From an uncultured Verrucomicrobiota bacterium (GTDB lineage: Bacteria; Verrucomicrobiota; Verrucomicrobiia; Limisphaerales; UBA1100), in contig CACDBG010000005.1 in assembly GCA_902551155.1 (NCBI GenBank), positions 1 to 50,034 of the forward strand: a DNA stretch of 50,034 nt, given 5' to 3'. A program made the translations under genes and the position numbers. Shown here piece by piece: positions 1 to 10,137 of this stretch; the stretch's first letter is position 1, and every line of letters starts with the position of its first letter. The notes below the pieces were generated by a model. That model did no database searches and was not told the origin of the DNA. It saw nothing but the letters and a program-made list of their open reading frames with translations.

Positions 1-1
1 T

Positions 2-1024
2 GAACAAATGCGAACCTTTCTGCCACTAGGCGATGGTTTCAACTATCTCCTCTGCGGCGTAGCTAAAGCGGAAATTTCACTGGCTAGCACCACTCAACTC
101 TACAACCCACGAACACGCAACTGGGCTCACAAGATTTTAGACGCCTTTAACTGGGGACATGAAAAATTTCCGGAACTCATTTCTTCAGGCACGCGTCTGG
201 GCACACTAAAGGCTGAATTGGCAGAAGAAATCGGTCTGGATCAAATTGAGGTCATTGCCAGTTGCAGTCATGACACGGGCTCTGCTGTGGCGGCTGTTCC
301 TGCTGAGGAGAAAAACTGGGCCTATTTGAGTTCAGGAACGTGGAGCTTGATTGGCGTCGAATGGCCCAAACCCATTATCACCGATCAATCTCGGAAACTA
401 AACTTCACCAACGAAATCGGTTATGGTAACACGGTGCGTCTACTTCGTAACTGCATCGGTATGTGGCTTTTGTCAGAATGCCGCCGAATATGGGCCGATG
501 AAGGACATACGTATGCCTACGCTAGGCTTGCCCAGATTGCGGAGGAAGCCAAACCTTTTACTTCCGTCATTAACCCAGAAGATGATCGTTTTTTTAAGCC
601 GGACAATATGCCCAGCGCCATCGCCGAATTCTGCCGCGAAACCAATCAGCCTGAACCCACTGCGCACGGGGCAATTGTGCGCTGTGTATTGGAAAGCCTG
701 GCCCTGCTTTACGCTCAACGGCTGAAAGAAGCAGGTGAACTCACTGGCCAACCCATTAAACGGCTTCATATTGTAGGTGGAGGCAGTCGCAATGCACTGC
801 TTAATCAATTTACTGCCAATGCGTGCGGGGTAGAGGTAATTACCGGGCCTACTGAGGCCACAGCTCTGGGTAATGTACTGGTGCAGGCGATTACTCTTGG
901 GGATTTGCCTGATCTTGCCAGCGCACGACAAGTGGTGGCCCAATCCATGGATGTGGAGTCTTTTCAACCTGAAGATTCTGCAGTGTGGAATACGGCAAAA
1001 ACACGATTTAAAGAATTAACATGA
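2..1024 (+). CDS. rhaB: Rhamnulokinase, 5'-truncated by window edge
   Basis: FGGY-family sugar kinase that would phosphorylate L-rhamnulose to L-rhamnulose-1-phosphate in the cytoplasm. The frame is open from base 2, before the first Met, so only about the last 340 of the usual ~480-490 residues are present. Visible family motifs are SHDTGSAVA (its Asp is the expected catalytic base), YLSSGTWSLIG, and the C-terminal nucleotide-binding GGGSRNALLNQFTANA followed by TEATALGN. The stop overlaps the start of the next gene (ATGA), so the two are translationally coupled. The rhamnulokinase assignment over other FGGY kinases rests on the SSGTWSL and GGGSRN blocks and is fairly firm. Confidence 0.88.
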   Translation, partial: EQMRTFLPLGDGFNYLLCGVAKAEISLASTTQLYNPRTRNWAHKILDAFNWGHEKFPELISSGTRLGTLKAELAEEIGLDQIEVIASCSHDTGSAVAAVPAEEKNWAYLSSGTWSLIGVEWPKPIITDQSRKLNFTNEIGYGNTVRLLRNCIGMWLLSECRRIWADEGHTYAYARLAQIAEEAKPFTSVINPEDDRFFKPDNMPSAIAEFCRETNQPEPTAHGAIVRCVLESLALLYAQRLKEAGELTGQPIKRLHIVGGGSRNALLNQFTANACGVEVITGPTEATALGNVLVQAITLGDLPDLASARQVVAQSMDVESFQPEDSAVWNTAKTRFKELT

Positions 1025-1968
1025 AAACCCTCGTTCTATTTCTTATTTCCATACCGTTACTGGCTGCGCCCTTGGGGCCTCAGGGGATTATTGGCACCAA
1101 GGAGAACCCGAAACGAGTGGCGCGATTGCAGATCACCAAAGGTGGTGTGTATGAAAATTATCTGGTGGATAGCAACTGGGCCGGTGGTAATCGCGTGAAG
1201 ATTACTGCAGACAATGTGACCCTTCGCAACTGCGAGATTCGTAATGCATCAGGTAACGGCATCGGGATATTTGGAAAAAATGTAATAATTGAAAACTGCA
1301 AAATTCATCACTTGCTCGCCGGCACTTTCAAGCAACAGGCTGATGCCCACGGTATCACGGGCCGTTGGGGGAAGATTCTCATTCGTAATTGTGATATCGG
1401 ACTCATCAGCGGTGACTGCATTCAGTTTGATCCGGACCGCAAATCAACCGGGCAAGTGATGATTGAAAACTGCCGATTATGGACAGGGCCTTTGCCGGCT
1501 GATGCGGCGAGCTTCAAGAAAGGCGAACGACCCGGAGAGAACGCGGTGGATACCAAGACGATGTCCAAGGGAGAACGTGCGCAGTTAATTATTCGCAACT
1601 GTATCCTGGCTGGATGGAAGCAACCTGGCCAGATTAGCCTGATGGCAGCGTTGAACTTGAAGGAGAATATCAATGCCACAGTGGTCAACTGTGTCTTCCT
1701 TGATAATGAAGTAGCCTTTCGCCTACGCGGACCGACAAGTCGCAAGGGCGCATGGGTACGAATTGAAAGGTGCGCGATTTACCGCAGTGAAGTAGGTGTG
1801 CGTGCTGAGGATACCATCGCCAATTTAAAGATCCACCGGCTTGGGTTTGGCAAGGACGTGAAACGCCAGTATCACACGCCGGATTGTGATTTTGGCCCGG
1901 ACTATGAGAACACCGGCCAATTTTTAGCACCGGCAATTGAGGAAGCCCTCCGCAAGGGATTAAGGTAA
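1021..1968 (+). CDS. Secreted right-handed beta-helix protein
   Basis: 315 residues with an N-terminal signal peptide (about residues 1-16, ending LLAAP). The body shows repeated coils of the form VTLRNCEIRN, VIIENCKIHH, ILIRNCDIG, VMIENCRLW and LIIRNCILA. Regular Asn-Cys ladders of this kind are typical of pectate-lyase-like parallel beta-helices. Such proteins are often polysaccharide lyases or glycan-binding proteins, but no catalytic residues can be assigned by eye. It overlaps the rhamnulokinase stop by 4 bp, so it is expressed with a rhamnose gene. A role on rhamnose-containing polysaccharide (pectin, ulvan) is inferred from that context only. Confidence 0.75.
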   Translation: MKTLVLFLISIPLLAAPLGPQGIIGTKENPKRVARLQITKGGVYENYLVDSNWAGGNRVKITADNVTLRNCEIRNASGNGIGIFGKNVIIENCKIHHLLAGTFKQQADAHGITGRWGKILIRNCDIGLISGDCIQFDPDRKSTGQVMIENCRLWTGPLPADAASFKKGERPGENAVDTKTMSKGERAQLIIRNCILAGWKQPGQISLMAALNLKENINATVVNCVFLDNEVAFRLRGPTSRKGAWVRIERCAIYRSEVGVRAEDTIANLKIHRLGFGKDVKRQYHTPDCDFGPDYENTGQFLAPAIEEALRKGLR

Positions 1969-1999
1969 AGAGGCTGATTTTGGTTGCTCAAATTAATAA

Positions 2000-3454
2000 C
2001 TATGTTCCGCAAAATGTTTGACAAACCTTTTCCTCAGGCTTGGGTGGAAATTGGTAAGACTTGAGATCTCTGCGGTTGTTATAAGGTTCCTGCAGCACAG
2101 CTAAGAGATTTTTCAATGGTTGTAAATCGCCTTTTGTAGCCGCATCTAAAACCTGTTCCACTCTATGATTGCGTGGGATCACAACCGGGTTGTTGGACCG
2201 CATCAAAGATAAAGAGGACTCCAATGGTTCCGTGTTTTTAGTGAGCCGAACTTGCCAACGAGCATACCACTCTTTGAAGGCATCGCTCTCATAACGCTCA
2301 CCCTTCGGTGGTAATTCATTGGTTAAATCCATGAAGGTATTTGTGTAGTCCGCGTTTTGCTGATGCATCCACATAAGCAGATCAGTGATTAGACTTTCAT
2401 CTTCAGATTGTTCGCCGAACAAGCCAATTTTACCACGCAACATGGAGAGAGATTTTTCTTTATACACTACCCCAAAACCATTAATGGCTTCCTCCGCTAC
2501 CTCTTTTGCCTTATCGAAGTCGTCATCCAGTAAAGGCAACAAGGTTTCGGCAAAGCGGGCCAGATTCCATTGGGCTATTGCGGGTTGGTTGGCATAGGCG
2601 TAGCGCCCCATATGATCAATGGAACTAAAAACCGTATTCGGATCATAAGTGTCCATGAAAGCGCAGGGCCCATAATCAATCGTCTCACCTGATAAAACCA
2701 TGTTGTCAGTATTCATAACCCCGTGAACAAAGCCCACTCGCATCCAGTGAGTTATCAGTTCTGCCTGTTTTTCTATGACAGATTTAAGCAGCGAAAGGGG
2801 TTTATTTTGCTTCTCCTCGATATGCGGAAGGTGCCGTTTGATGGTGTAATCAAAAAGGGATTTGATTGCTTCTCTGTCTTGCTGCAATGCTGCGAATTGA
2901 AACGTACCAACACGAATATGTGAGCTTGCAACCCGTGTAAGAATTGCTCCCGGTAGGGGAGTTTCACGATACACTTGCTCACCGTTTGTAACCACCGCAA
3001 GACTCCGGGTAGTGGGAATATTGAGTGCGTGCATGGCTTCGCTGATTATATATTCACGCAGCATCGGTCCTATCGCAGCACGTCCGTCTCCACCTCGTGA
3101 ATATGGTGTGGGACCGGAACCCTTGAATTGAAGGTCAACGCGCTGACCTCTCGGAGTGATATGCTCTCCCCAGACAATCGCGCGGCCATCACCCAACATG
3201 GTGAAGTGACCAAATTGATGTCCGGCATAAGCCTGCGCAAACGGCTCTGCTTCCTCCGGTATTTGACTGCCGGCAAACAGCGCAGCTTGTTGTTCCGCAC
3301 TTTTATCGGAAAAATTCAAACCCAAATCGGTGGCAAGTGACGTATTTAAGACAACCAATTCCGGCTTGGACACCGGCGTTGGCAAGAGTTTTGTGTGGAA
3401 CGCCTTTGGCAGGTGAAGATAGGTGTTATCAAATTTAAAGCCGAAGCTAGTCAT
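2000..3454 (-). CDS. selO: SelO-type protein AMP-transferase (YdiU/UPF0061)
   Basis: 484-residue pseudokinase-fold enzyme that, in the characterised family, transfers AMP from ATP to Ser, Thr or Tyr of proteins during redox stress. Signature LQFKGSGPTPYSRGGDGRA carries the nucleotide-binding Lys111. Glu134 follows in MLREYII, and HGVMNTDN (Asp250, Asn251) and the metal-binding IDYG (Asp260) complete the active site. These numbers sit two below the Pseudomonas syringae residues, so the site appears intact. The C-terminus is QTFCGT with Cys and no selenocysteine. The gene is monocistronic, convergent with the beta-helix gene, and followed by no obvious terminator. Confidence 0.95.
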   Translation of the reverse strand: MTSFGFKFDNTYLHLPKAFHTKLLPTPVSKPELVVLNTSLATDLGLNFSDKSAEQQAALFAGSQIPEEAEPFAQAYAGHQFGHFTMLGDGRAIVWGEHITPRGQRVDLQFKGSGPTPYSRGGDGRAAIGPMLREYIISEAMHALNIPTTRSLAVVTNGEQVYRETPLPGAILTRVASSHIRVGTFQFAALQQDREAIKSLFDYTIKRHLPHIEEKQNKPLSLLKSVIEKQAELITHWMRVGFVHGVMNTDNMVLSGETIDYGPCAFMDTYDPNTVFSSIDHMGRYAYANQPAIAQWNLARFAETLLPLLDDDFDKAKEVAEEAINGFGVVYKEKSLSMLRGKIGLFGEQSEDESLITDLLMWMHQQNADYTNTFMDLTNELPPKGERYESDAFKEWYARWQVRLTKNTEPLESSLSLMRSNNPVVIPRNHRVEQVLDAATKGDLQPLKNLLAVLQEPYNNRRDLKSYQFPPKPEEKVCQTFCGT

Positions 3455-3572
3455 TTAGTATTACCTAATTAACGATACGGCTGAACCGGGTCATCCTTCT
3501 TTCCACACCACTCAATCTTAACTATCGCAATCACCATAAGGAGTTGCTTAAGGGCTTTATAAATATCAAAAC

Positions 3573-5258
3573 TTAAAGAGCAGCCACTTGAAGTAGTTCT
3601 TTTTCAGCTTCGTTGGTCCAGATACCCGCGTCGAGTTTCTCGGCCACGGTGGGGTATTTATCGGCCAATTCAGAAAGCGGGGTAAGGGGCAGCTCCTTTA
3701 ATTGTGGGTAGACAATAATTTTACCGGCCAAACTCCGCGCTTCCACTGCGCGTATTCCGTCAATCGCTCCTGCCATACCACTAACTGCATCCACTGAGCG
3801 ATCGGTATTGAGTTGGCCTGACAAAACCTTTTGCAAAACAACTTTCATATCAGACAAACGCGAGCCGCTGGTGCCGAACATGAAGCAACGATTGGCAATG
3901 TAGGTATCCAGATCAATCTCCTGTTTCACACTTGCTGGAATACCGGCAAAAATATTGATCAAGGCCCCCTCAGCACTGTCCTTGATCGCCTGAGCCACCA
4001 CTGCGCCCACTGGTGCCATAATTGCAAAGTAGCTGAATTTTTCCTCCAATGGTGTTTCCTGCGGATTAACCAGTGAAAGAGAAACACCACGTTCCTCGGC
4101 GAGTGAATTTACCTTTTCACCCAATGAGGCAAGCCGGTCATTATCAAAGTCGGTACCGATTACTGACAGATTTTCTATCCCTGAGGAGACCAGACGAATG
4201 GTGTGCATCTGGCCCATGGGTCCGGCAGCTCCAACAATAAGCGCGTTGTCACCAAGACGGGCTTCACCGGTTTCAGGGATATTCCTATAACTCTCGGCTG
4301 CATCGGTACCCGCGGTTCCAATCCAGCGAGTCATCCCATAATGAGTCCGACCAACTCCTACTGATACATCTTCACCGATGGTTTCACCTCCTAGGACAAT
4401 ATTGATAATACCATTAGCCGCCAGTTTATCATTAAGCACTTCAATGGTTTCCTTATTTGAACCAAAATAAACGATATCATCAAAGGCCTCATCAGCCAGT
4501 CCCGCCACCGAATCAGTTAACTCAGGAGTAACGCCGAGCTTTTCAAGCGCCTTCCCTTGATCTTGGTCAGCATAACAGGTGGTAATGGAAGCGGGGCCGC
4601 CCTCAGAAGAAAAGGATTCTTCAAGGCCTTCAATCACCCGGTCTGAATCGGCGACAACCAGTAATCTACTATTCAGTAGGATCGTATTTCGCTCCTCAGT
4701 TACATAAGAACACTCCACACAGGCCCAGGGTTCCACCAAAGCAATCGAGGAAGAGCTCAGGTCCTTTTCAACTGGAAGCAAAAAACTCTCATCCAAATTC
4801 GGATCAACAATCACGCGCTCATCCATAAGCACGTACTCCTGCAATCCCCCTTCAATATTGTAGCCAAAGGCGGAATTAGAGTCGGCAGTTTTGAGCCATC
4901 GGTAATCGGTCTGGACCAAAACTTTCTCACCGGGTTTATGCCTGCTAACTTCATCACCAGAGGAAACAATGGTGCAGAATACTTCATGACCGGGCACCGT
5001 AGGATTACTGCCTGGTTGGTAACTGGGTAGTTCCTCAAGGATGGAAGTATCGATTCCTGAAACAACCTCACTTTTACGAACATGCCCATCAAATTGCTTG
5101 AGAAGCTTAAGGTCTGAGAAGCACAAACCCACCGCATCAATCTTACCTATCATCTGGTGTGGCCCGGGAGCATACACCTCTTTTTCCGTGTTGAGCTCAA
5201 GTTTATCAGGCCCAACCAACTGGATGGCGCACTGTGTTTGGGGAATTTCTTTTTCCAT
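3573..5258 (-). CDS. Long zinc-type medium-chain dehydrogenase with two Rossmann-like regions
   Basis: 561 residues, far longer than the usual 340-410 of MDR alcohol or polyol dehydrogenases. The N-terminal GroES-like domain has the zinc ligands Cys46 (GLCFSDL), His91-Glu92 (PGHEV) and Glu176 (LVEPWACVE); the structural Cys4 zinc lobe is missing. Residues ~197-310 form an extra alpha/beta region starting NSRLLVVADSDRV. A second, complete nucleotide-binding motif GAAGPMG lies at 343-349. The general pattern recalls L-sorbose-1-phosphate reductase-type MDRs. It is last in the DeoR-E2-E3-E1-PHP-SDR operon, 17 bp after the SDR gene, with an AAGGA ribosome site. The likely job is oxidation or reduction of a polyol, ketose phosphate or lactaldehyde; the substrate is unknown. 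Confidence 0.82.
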   Translation of the reverse strand: MEKEIPQTQCAIQLVGPDKLELNTEKEVYAPGPHQMIGKIDAVGLCFSDLKLLKQFDGHVRKSEVVSGIDTSILEELPSYQPGSNPTVPGHEVFCTIVSSGDEVSRHKPGEKVLVQTDYRWLKTADSNSAFGYNIEGGLQEYVLMDERVIVDPNLDESFLLPVEKDLSSSSIALVEPWACVECSYVTEERNTILLNSRLLVVADSDRVIEGLEESFSSEGGPASITTCYADQDQGKALEKLGVTPELTDSVAGLADEAFDDIVYFGSNKETIEVLNDKLAANGIINIVLGGETIGEDVSVGVGRTHYGMTRWIGTAGTDAAESYRNIPETGEARLGDNALIVGAAGPMGQMHTIRLVSSGIENLSVIGTDFDNDRLASLGEKVNSLAEERGVSLSLVNPQETPLEEKFSYFAIMAPVGAVVAQAIKDSAEGALINIFAGIPASVKQEIDLDTYIANRCFMFGTSGSRLSDMKVVLQKVLSGQLNTDRSVDAVSGMAGAIDGIRAVEARSLAGKIIVYPQLKELPLTPLSELADKYPTVAEKLDAGIWTNEAEKELLQVAAL

Positions 5259-5275
5259 AAATTTTCCTTTATCCT

Positions 5276-6364
5276 TTAGTTAAGCATAACCTGACCACCA
5301 GACACAGGCAGCGCCTGGCCAGTTTCATACTTTTGTTCGATTAAATAATAGATAGCCTTCATAACATCAGGCGTAGTGCAACCGCGGCCCATGGGCACCT
5401 TAGATTCGTAAGCGCGTTTGACATCATCAATTGTTTTGGCACCGGGGATTTTGCCCGACTCAAGGTACTGGGCAAATAAGCCGTTATCAGGATCTGACCA
5501 AAGTGGACCATCAAAGAAATTGCCCGGACAAATGGAATTCACTTTAATACCGTCCTCAATAAGTTCCAGCGCAAAGGACTGGGTCAAACCAATTCCTCCA
5601 AACTTACTGCCCGCATAAGCCCCATTACGGTTGGACCCAACCAGACCTGACTTAGAATTGATCTGGATAATGTCACTAAAATAATCGCTGCAAGCTTTAT
5701 GCTGCAAGGCAAGAATCTGAGCTGCTGCCTGTGTACACAAGAAATAACCCCGGTAGTTAACCTCCGTTACAAAATCAAAATCCTTTACCGGCTGGGTTTT
5801 AACGCTCTCAGCTTTAACCACGCCTGCATTGGAAATGAACCCATCAAACCCGCCGAAGACTTTCACTATCTCACTGATTGCAGAGCGAATTGAAACTGGG
5901 TCAGTAACATTCATCGAAACTGACTTCGCACGATTAGGACCATGCTTCTTTCGCAACGACTCAGCCTGTTTCTCAGCCTCACCAATATTAATATCAGCCA
6001 AGACTACACTCGCGCCCTCCTTAACTAAGTCTTGTGCAATCCCTAAACCAAACCCCTGAGCTGCACCGGTAACAATAATAAGCCTGCCTGCCATACGGCC
6101 CTGTAATTTTTCATCCACTGGATCAACCTCAAAGGCACCGATTCCCTCTACTTTAACCGACTCAACATTGGATCCTGAACCCAACGCCTGTGCTACAGCC
6201 TCAATCATCGATGCCTCATCCATGGATTCCGAAATAGAGAGGGTAACCGCACTGCGATTTGTCGTTTCAACAAAACGAACAACCGGATAGCGCTCATCTT
6301 TACCCAGTCTTATCCGCAGTACTGGCGCAATTAAATTAACCATTTCTTCAGTGTCTGCTGCCAT
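5276..6364 (-). CDS. SDR oxidoreductase, sorbitol-6-phosphate dehydrogenase-like, with N-terminal extension
   Basis: 362 residues. The C-terminal ~270 form a classical short-chain dehydrogenase: TGAAQGFG cofactor motif (99-106), SNAGV (179-183), and active-site Tyr250 and Lys254 in NGAYAGSKFGG. The INSKSGLVGS block and the terminal TGQ..PVSGGQVM match SrlD-type sorbitol-6-phosphate 2-dehydrogenases and the SDR half of bifunctional RhaE-type aldolase/dehydrogenases. The first ~85 residues are a separate acidic alpha/beta module of unknown role. It lies between the PHP gene (24 bp upstream) and the long MDR gene. Probably oxidises a sugar-alcohol phosphate or an aldehyde from aldolase cleavage; substrate not determined. 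Confidence 0.85.
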   Translation of the reverse strand: MAADTEEMVNLIAPVLRIRLGKDERYPVVRFVETTNRSAVTLSISESMDEASMIEAVAQALGSGSNVESVKVEGIGAFEVDPVDEKLQGRMAGRLIIVTGAAQGFGLGIAQDLVKEGASVVLADINIGEAEKQAESLRKKHGPNRAKSVSMNVTDPVSIRSAISEIVKVFGGFDGFISNAGVVKAESVKTQPVKDFDFVTEVNYRGYFLCTQAAAQILALQHKACSDYFSDIIQINSKSGLVGSNRNGAYAGSKFGGIGLTQSFALELIEDGIKVNSICPGNFFDGPLWSDPDNGLFAQYLESGKIPGAKTIDDVKRAYESKVPMGRGCTTPDVMKAIYYLIEQKYETGQALPVSGGQVMLN

Positions 6365-6388
6365 AAGTCAAAATTCCTCTTCTAGAGT

Positions 6389-7645
6389 TTAGCCAAAATA
6401 ATTTTTGAGGACAACCGCCCCAATTCGACTAAAGTCCTCAATACGTTGATTGGCATCACCCTCCTGCCCATACACAAAACCCTCTTCCCCGTGTGCCTTC
6501 AGGAAAGCGTGGGCGGCCAATACACAAATGCCTTCCCTGAAGATCGAGTCGATCTCCTCTGGGACCGCTTCACCTCCCACACAAGCGGGCTTAATTGGCA
6601 AAAGATCCAATGTATTATGCTCGGTACCCGCCACTACTGCAATGCCAGCCTGACGGATCGCTGAAACATACTCAACAAGCACCTCCGGGCTATTACGAAT
6701 AGTAATGAATTCCACCATGGTATAGTGATTGGCTTTGAGCGTTTCAATTAATTGCTCAACCGGAGTTTCATATTCGCATCGCTTCTTAGATCCATCCGCC
6801 AAAACCGGGTAACAAGGAATACCGCCCAATTCAAAGATGAGCTCCTTGGCTTGCGCTAAGTTCACAAATGTTTCTGGTACGAAACAGATCTTCCCGGCCT
6901 TCATGAGATTCGAGCGAATCTCATTCTGAATACCAACTGTATCTGAAGGATTAGATTGAGAAGAAACTCGAAAAATATCAGTCAATTTTTGTTGCCGCTG
7001 ATCCTCGGAAACCTTGTCAAAAAAGACCTCCTGAAATGCCTGAGCCAAATGCCGTTCCTGGAGCGTAACTGTATCAGCACTACACTCGTGTCGCTTTACT
7101 ACCCGCGCAATGACCGCCTGATCACCAAGGCCGGTATCAATACCGTGCTCACTAAAGACAGCGGCCATCTTCACAGCCATTTCCTGCATCCGTAGTTTAT
7201 CATTATTGCGGATACCACTTAACAGTTCATCTGCCCTTGATGAAAGATCTTCAAACCGGCTGATTGCCTTACCGCAAATATAATGACGACCTGGGTTTCC
7301 CGGGTCATTGATCCGTATATCCTTCTGCTGCAAGTCGGTTTCAAGGGCAATGATCTCGGTGCCAAACAGGGGAAAAACATTCTTATCCCGCGCTGTTTCA
7401 GTAAACCTTTGATACACTGAGTAATCGTAATAGTTACCACAACCCAAAACTCGAACGCCCTGGTCTGCAGCAAGTTCGACAGCCTGCTCAACAGTTTCAA
7501 AGGCCGAAAAGTTTGGCGGTAAATGAATATGTGAATTGTAGGTGAGCGATTCAGGTAAACTGATATTACTTGCCTCGGTTGTCACCGCATTCACACTACC
7601 GATTTCTTTCAGAAAATCTGTTGCCTGTGTTTTGGCTTTACTCAT
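6389..7645 (-). CDS. PHP-like metal-dependent hydrolase domain protein
   Basis: 418 residues. It opens with a PHP-type metal motif SHIHLP (His39, His41), followed by GVRVLGCGNYYDYS, FPLFGTEIIALE and, near the C-terminus, VVAGTEHNTLDL, so a His/Glu metal centre is plausible. About 150 central helical residues separate these blocks, unlike small PHP phosphatases such as HisK. No signal peptide. Located 17 bp after the E1 gene and 24 bp before the SDR gene, firmly inside the operon. It could hydrolyse a phosphorylated or lactone intermediate; this is inference, and the family assignment itself is moderate. Confidence 0.68.
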   Translation of the reverse strand: MSKAKTQATDFLKEIGSVNAVTTEASNISLPESLTYNSHIHLPPNFSAFETVEQAVELAADQGVRVLGCGNYYDYSVYQRFTETARDKNVFPLFGTEIIALETDLQQKDIRINDPGNPGRHYICGKAISRFEDLSSRADELLSGIRNNDKLRMQEMAVKMAAVFSEHGIDTGLGDQAVIARVVKRHECSADTVTLQERHLAQAFQEVFFDKVSEDQRQQKLTDIFRVSSQSNPSDTVGIQNEIRSNLMKAGKICFVPETFVNLAQAKELIFELGGIPCYPVLADGSKKRCEYETPVEQLIETLKANHYTMVEFITIRNSPEVLVEYVSAIRQAGIAVVAGTEHNTLDLLPIKPACVGGEAVPEEIDSIFREGICVLAAHAFLKAHGEEGFVYGQEGDANQRIEDFSRIGAVVLKNYFG

Positions 7646-7662
7646 GGAGAAAAAATAGCTGC

Positions 7663-10116
7663 CTACACTCCGTTACGATTGCGTCGCAAAAGTTCGCCTG
7701 TTGTAGGATTGGTTGTGACCTGATGACCAGGCAGCGGAACGATCCGTTCATGAATGGCGTCGAGCATCCAGTTTGCCTGCGGGAAGAAATCCTCCTCCAC
7801 CTCGGCGCACGGCGTAATCCAGTTACGAGAACCCACCACCACAGGAGGCGCATCCAAATAATCGAAAGTAAGCTGGCTTAGATTAGCGGCGATATCCTGC
7901 ATAACTGACCCGCGCTCACACGCATCGGAGGAAAGTAGAACCTTACCGGTACGCCGGACTGATTCAGTCAAGGGCTCGTAGTCGAGCGGGTTAATTGAAC
8001 GGCAATCGAATACATCACAACTCATACCATACCGTTCCTGCAATTGATCAGCAGCCTCAAGGGCCCGATAAAGGGTGGCGCCCACAGTGATCAGGGTCAG
8101 ATCATTACCTGATCGACGTTTAGCTGGGGGTCCCATGGGGACCTCATAATAGTCTGCCGGAACCTCAGGCTCAAAGAGTTCACCAATGTCATACAAGCGC
8201 TGGCTTTCAAAAAAGACAACCGGATCGCTTCCTGCCAAAGCGGTATTGAGCAACCCCTTGGCGTCATAGGGAGTAGCGGGGAAAACAACTTTCAAACCAG
8301 GAATGTGACTAACGACCGCACACCAGTCCTGTGAATGCTGAGCTCCATACTTCGAACCCACTGAAACACGCAACACCACCGGCATTTCCAAAATTCCCGC
8401 ACTCATACTCTGCCATTTGGCGAGCTGATTAAATATTTCATCACCTGCACGGCCCATGAAATCGCAGTACATCAACTCTACCAAGACACGACCTCCTTCA
8501 AGGCCATACCCCACGGCAGTTCCCACTATGGCGGCCTCGGAGATGGGTGAATTGAAAAGACGATGGTAAGGTAATGATTCGGTCAGTCCTCGGTAACAGG
8601 CAAAGGCACCTCCCCAATCACGGTTTTCTTCACCGTAGGCAACCAAGGTGGAATCCTTCTCAAAGCGGTGAAGAATAGCTTCAAAGATGCCATCACGATA
8701 TTGAAAAACCTTGTTTTTGGAGACCGGCTTCCCATCAACAATACCTGCACGGGACTTCTTGGCCAAAGCCTGCACCCGAGGGTTGTCTTCATGGGGAATC
8801 AAAAATTCCGGTTCACGCGAAACATCATAACTTTCACGTGGACGGTTGGAAAACATGAGATCACCAATAGTTTCCGAATCAAGGCGGGGTGAAATTTCCA
8901 AATCGGTGGCCAATCTACAAGCTTTCGCCATGGCAACCCGCGTTTTTTGGGCAACGGATTCGGCTAGCGCATCATCCATCACTCCAATACGTTTTAACTC
9001 CTCTGCATAGCTCTCCAAAGGATCAATCGCCTGCCAAGATTCAATTTCCTCCTTCACGCGATAAGAGGAAGCATCAGAGGGTGAATGACCGGAGAAGCGG
9101 TAGGTGATGGTCTCCAGAAGTACTGGGCCATCTCCTTTTTCCAAAAGTTCGCGCTTGCGACGAATGGCATCAACTACCGCCAGGGGATTGTAGCCATCAA
9201 TGCGCTCCGCATGCATAGCATCAGGACTTACGCCTGCCCCCACTCGGGCAAGGGCATCAAAAGACATGGTTTCCCCGGATGTCTGGCCGCCCATACCGTA
9301 AAAATTATTCATGAAGTTAAAGATAATTGGCAATCCACCACGCATCGATTCATCCCATAGCTCATCAAATTGCCTCATACCGGCAAAATTCATGGCCTCC
9401 CAAGTGGGCCCACAACCCATTGAGGCGTCACCGATATTGGCAATGACCAAACCCTTTTTCCTATTCACTTTTTTAAAGAGAGCCGAACCGGTGGCAATGT
9501 CAGCCGAACCTCCCACAATCGCGTTATTGGGATATATCCCAAAAGGCGGAAAGAAAGCATGCATGGATCCACCCAAACCACGGTTAAACCCTGCTGCCCG
9601 AGCGAAGATTTCGGCCAAAGAACCGTAAAGCAGAAAGTCGCGAGCCAACTCCTTCACGTTGCCATTACTTTCTTTTTCCACAACCTTTAAGCAATCACCC
9701 TCCAGAAACGTCTCCATCACTGTCTGCAGATCTTTTTCCTCCATTTTTCGTATAGCAGAGGTTCCCTTAGCCAGAATCTCGCCGTGTGAACGATGAGACC
9801 CAAACACGTGATCTTCCAGACTCAGCAAAAAAGACTGTCCCACCGCTGCAGCCTCCTGACCAATAGATAGGTGAGCGGGCCCCTTATGATCATACTCAAT
9901 ATCTTGATATATGCCTTGGGTCTTGATCTCCTGCAGCATGGTCTCGAATTCTCGTATGAGAAACATGTCCTCATAAATACCTAACAGCGCTTCGGCACCG
10001 TAACTTTCAAGCTCATCTTCAGAAGTCCTAGAGTATTGGTTGAGCGGGATATCAGGACAAACGAGTTTACCTCCCTTGCGTTCTTCTTGAGGTTCGACTA
10101 TTTGCGATTTTGGCAT
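7663..10116 (-). CDS. Fused 2-oxoacid dehydrogenase E1 alpha-beta subunit (ThDP-dependent)
   Basis: 817-residue single-chain E1 that decarboxylates a 2-oxoacid and hands the acyl group to lipoyl-E2. The alpha half (to ~430) has [13 protein letters not shown], the thiamine-diphosphate motif GDAS (229-232) ending in NN (270-271), and FSGHSPSD. The beta half (from ~470) has [12 protein letters not shown], the [20 protein letters not shown] stretch and GAQHSQDW with the expected catalytic His. The alpha/beta fusion resembles the branched-chain or acetoin class rather than AceE. Gap to the upstream E3 gene is 21 bp. Clustering with sugar and polyol dehydrogenases argues for a pathway-dedicated complex acting on pyruvate or a sugar-derived 2-oxoacid, but the substrate cannot be read from sequence. 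Confidence 0.9.
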   Translation of the reverse strand: MPKSQIVEPQEERKGGKLVCPDIPLNQYSRTSEDELESYGAEALLGIYEDMFLIREFETMLQEIKTQGIYQDIEYDHKGPAHLSIGQEAAAVGQSFLLSLEDHVFGSHRSHGEILAKGTSAIRKMEEKDLQTVMETFLEGDCLKVVEKESNGNVKELARDFLLYGSLAEIFARAAGFNRGLGGSMHAFFPPFGIYPNNAIVGGSADIATGSALFKKVNRKKGLVIANIGDASMGCGPTWEAMNFAGMRQFDELWDESMRGGLPIIFNFMNNFYGMGGQTSGETMSFDALARVGAGVSPDAMHAERIDGYNPLAVVDAIRRKRELLEKGDGPVLLETITYRFSGHSPSDASSYRVKEEIESWQAIDPLESYAEELKRIGVMDDALAESVAQKTRVAMAKACRLATDLEISPRLDSETIGDLMFSNRPRESYDVSREPEFLIPHEDNPRVQALAKKSRAGIVDGKPVSKNKVFQYRDGIFEAILHRFEKDSTLVAYGEENRDWGGAFACYRGLTESLPYHRLFNSPISEAAIVGTAVGYGLEGGRVLVELMYCDFMGRAGDEIFNQLAKWQSMSAGILEMPVVLRVSVGSKYGAQHSQDWCAVVSHIPGLKVVFPATPYDAKGLLNTALAGSDPVVFFESQRLYDIGELFEPEVPADYYEVPMGPPAKRRSGNDLTLITVGATLYRALEAADQLQERYGMSCDVFDCRSINPLDYEPLTESVRRTGKVLLSSDACERGSVMQDIAANLSQLTFDYLDAPPVVVGSRNWITPCAEVEEDFFPQANWMLDAIHERIVPLPGHQVTTNPTTGELLRRNRNGV

Positions 10117-10137
10117 GGCTAATTATAAAAAAAAGTT

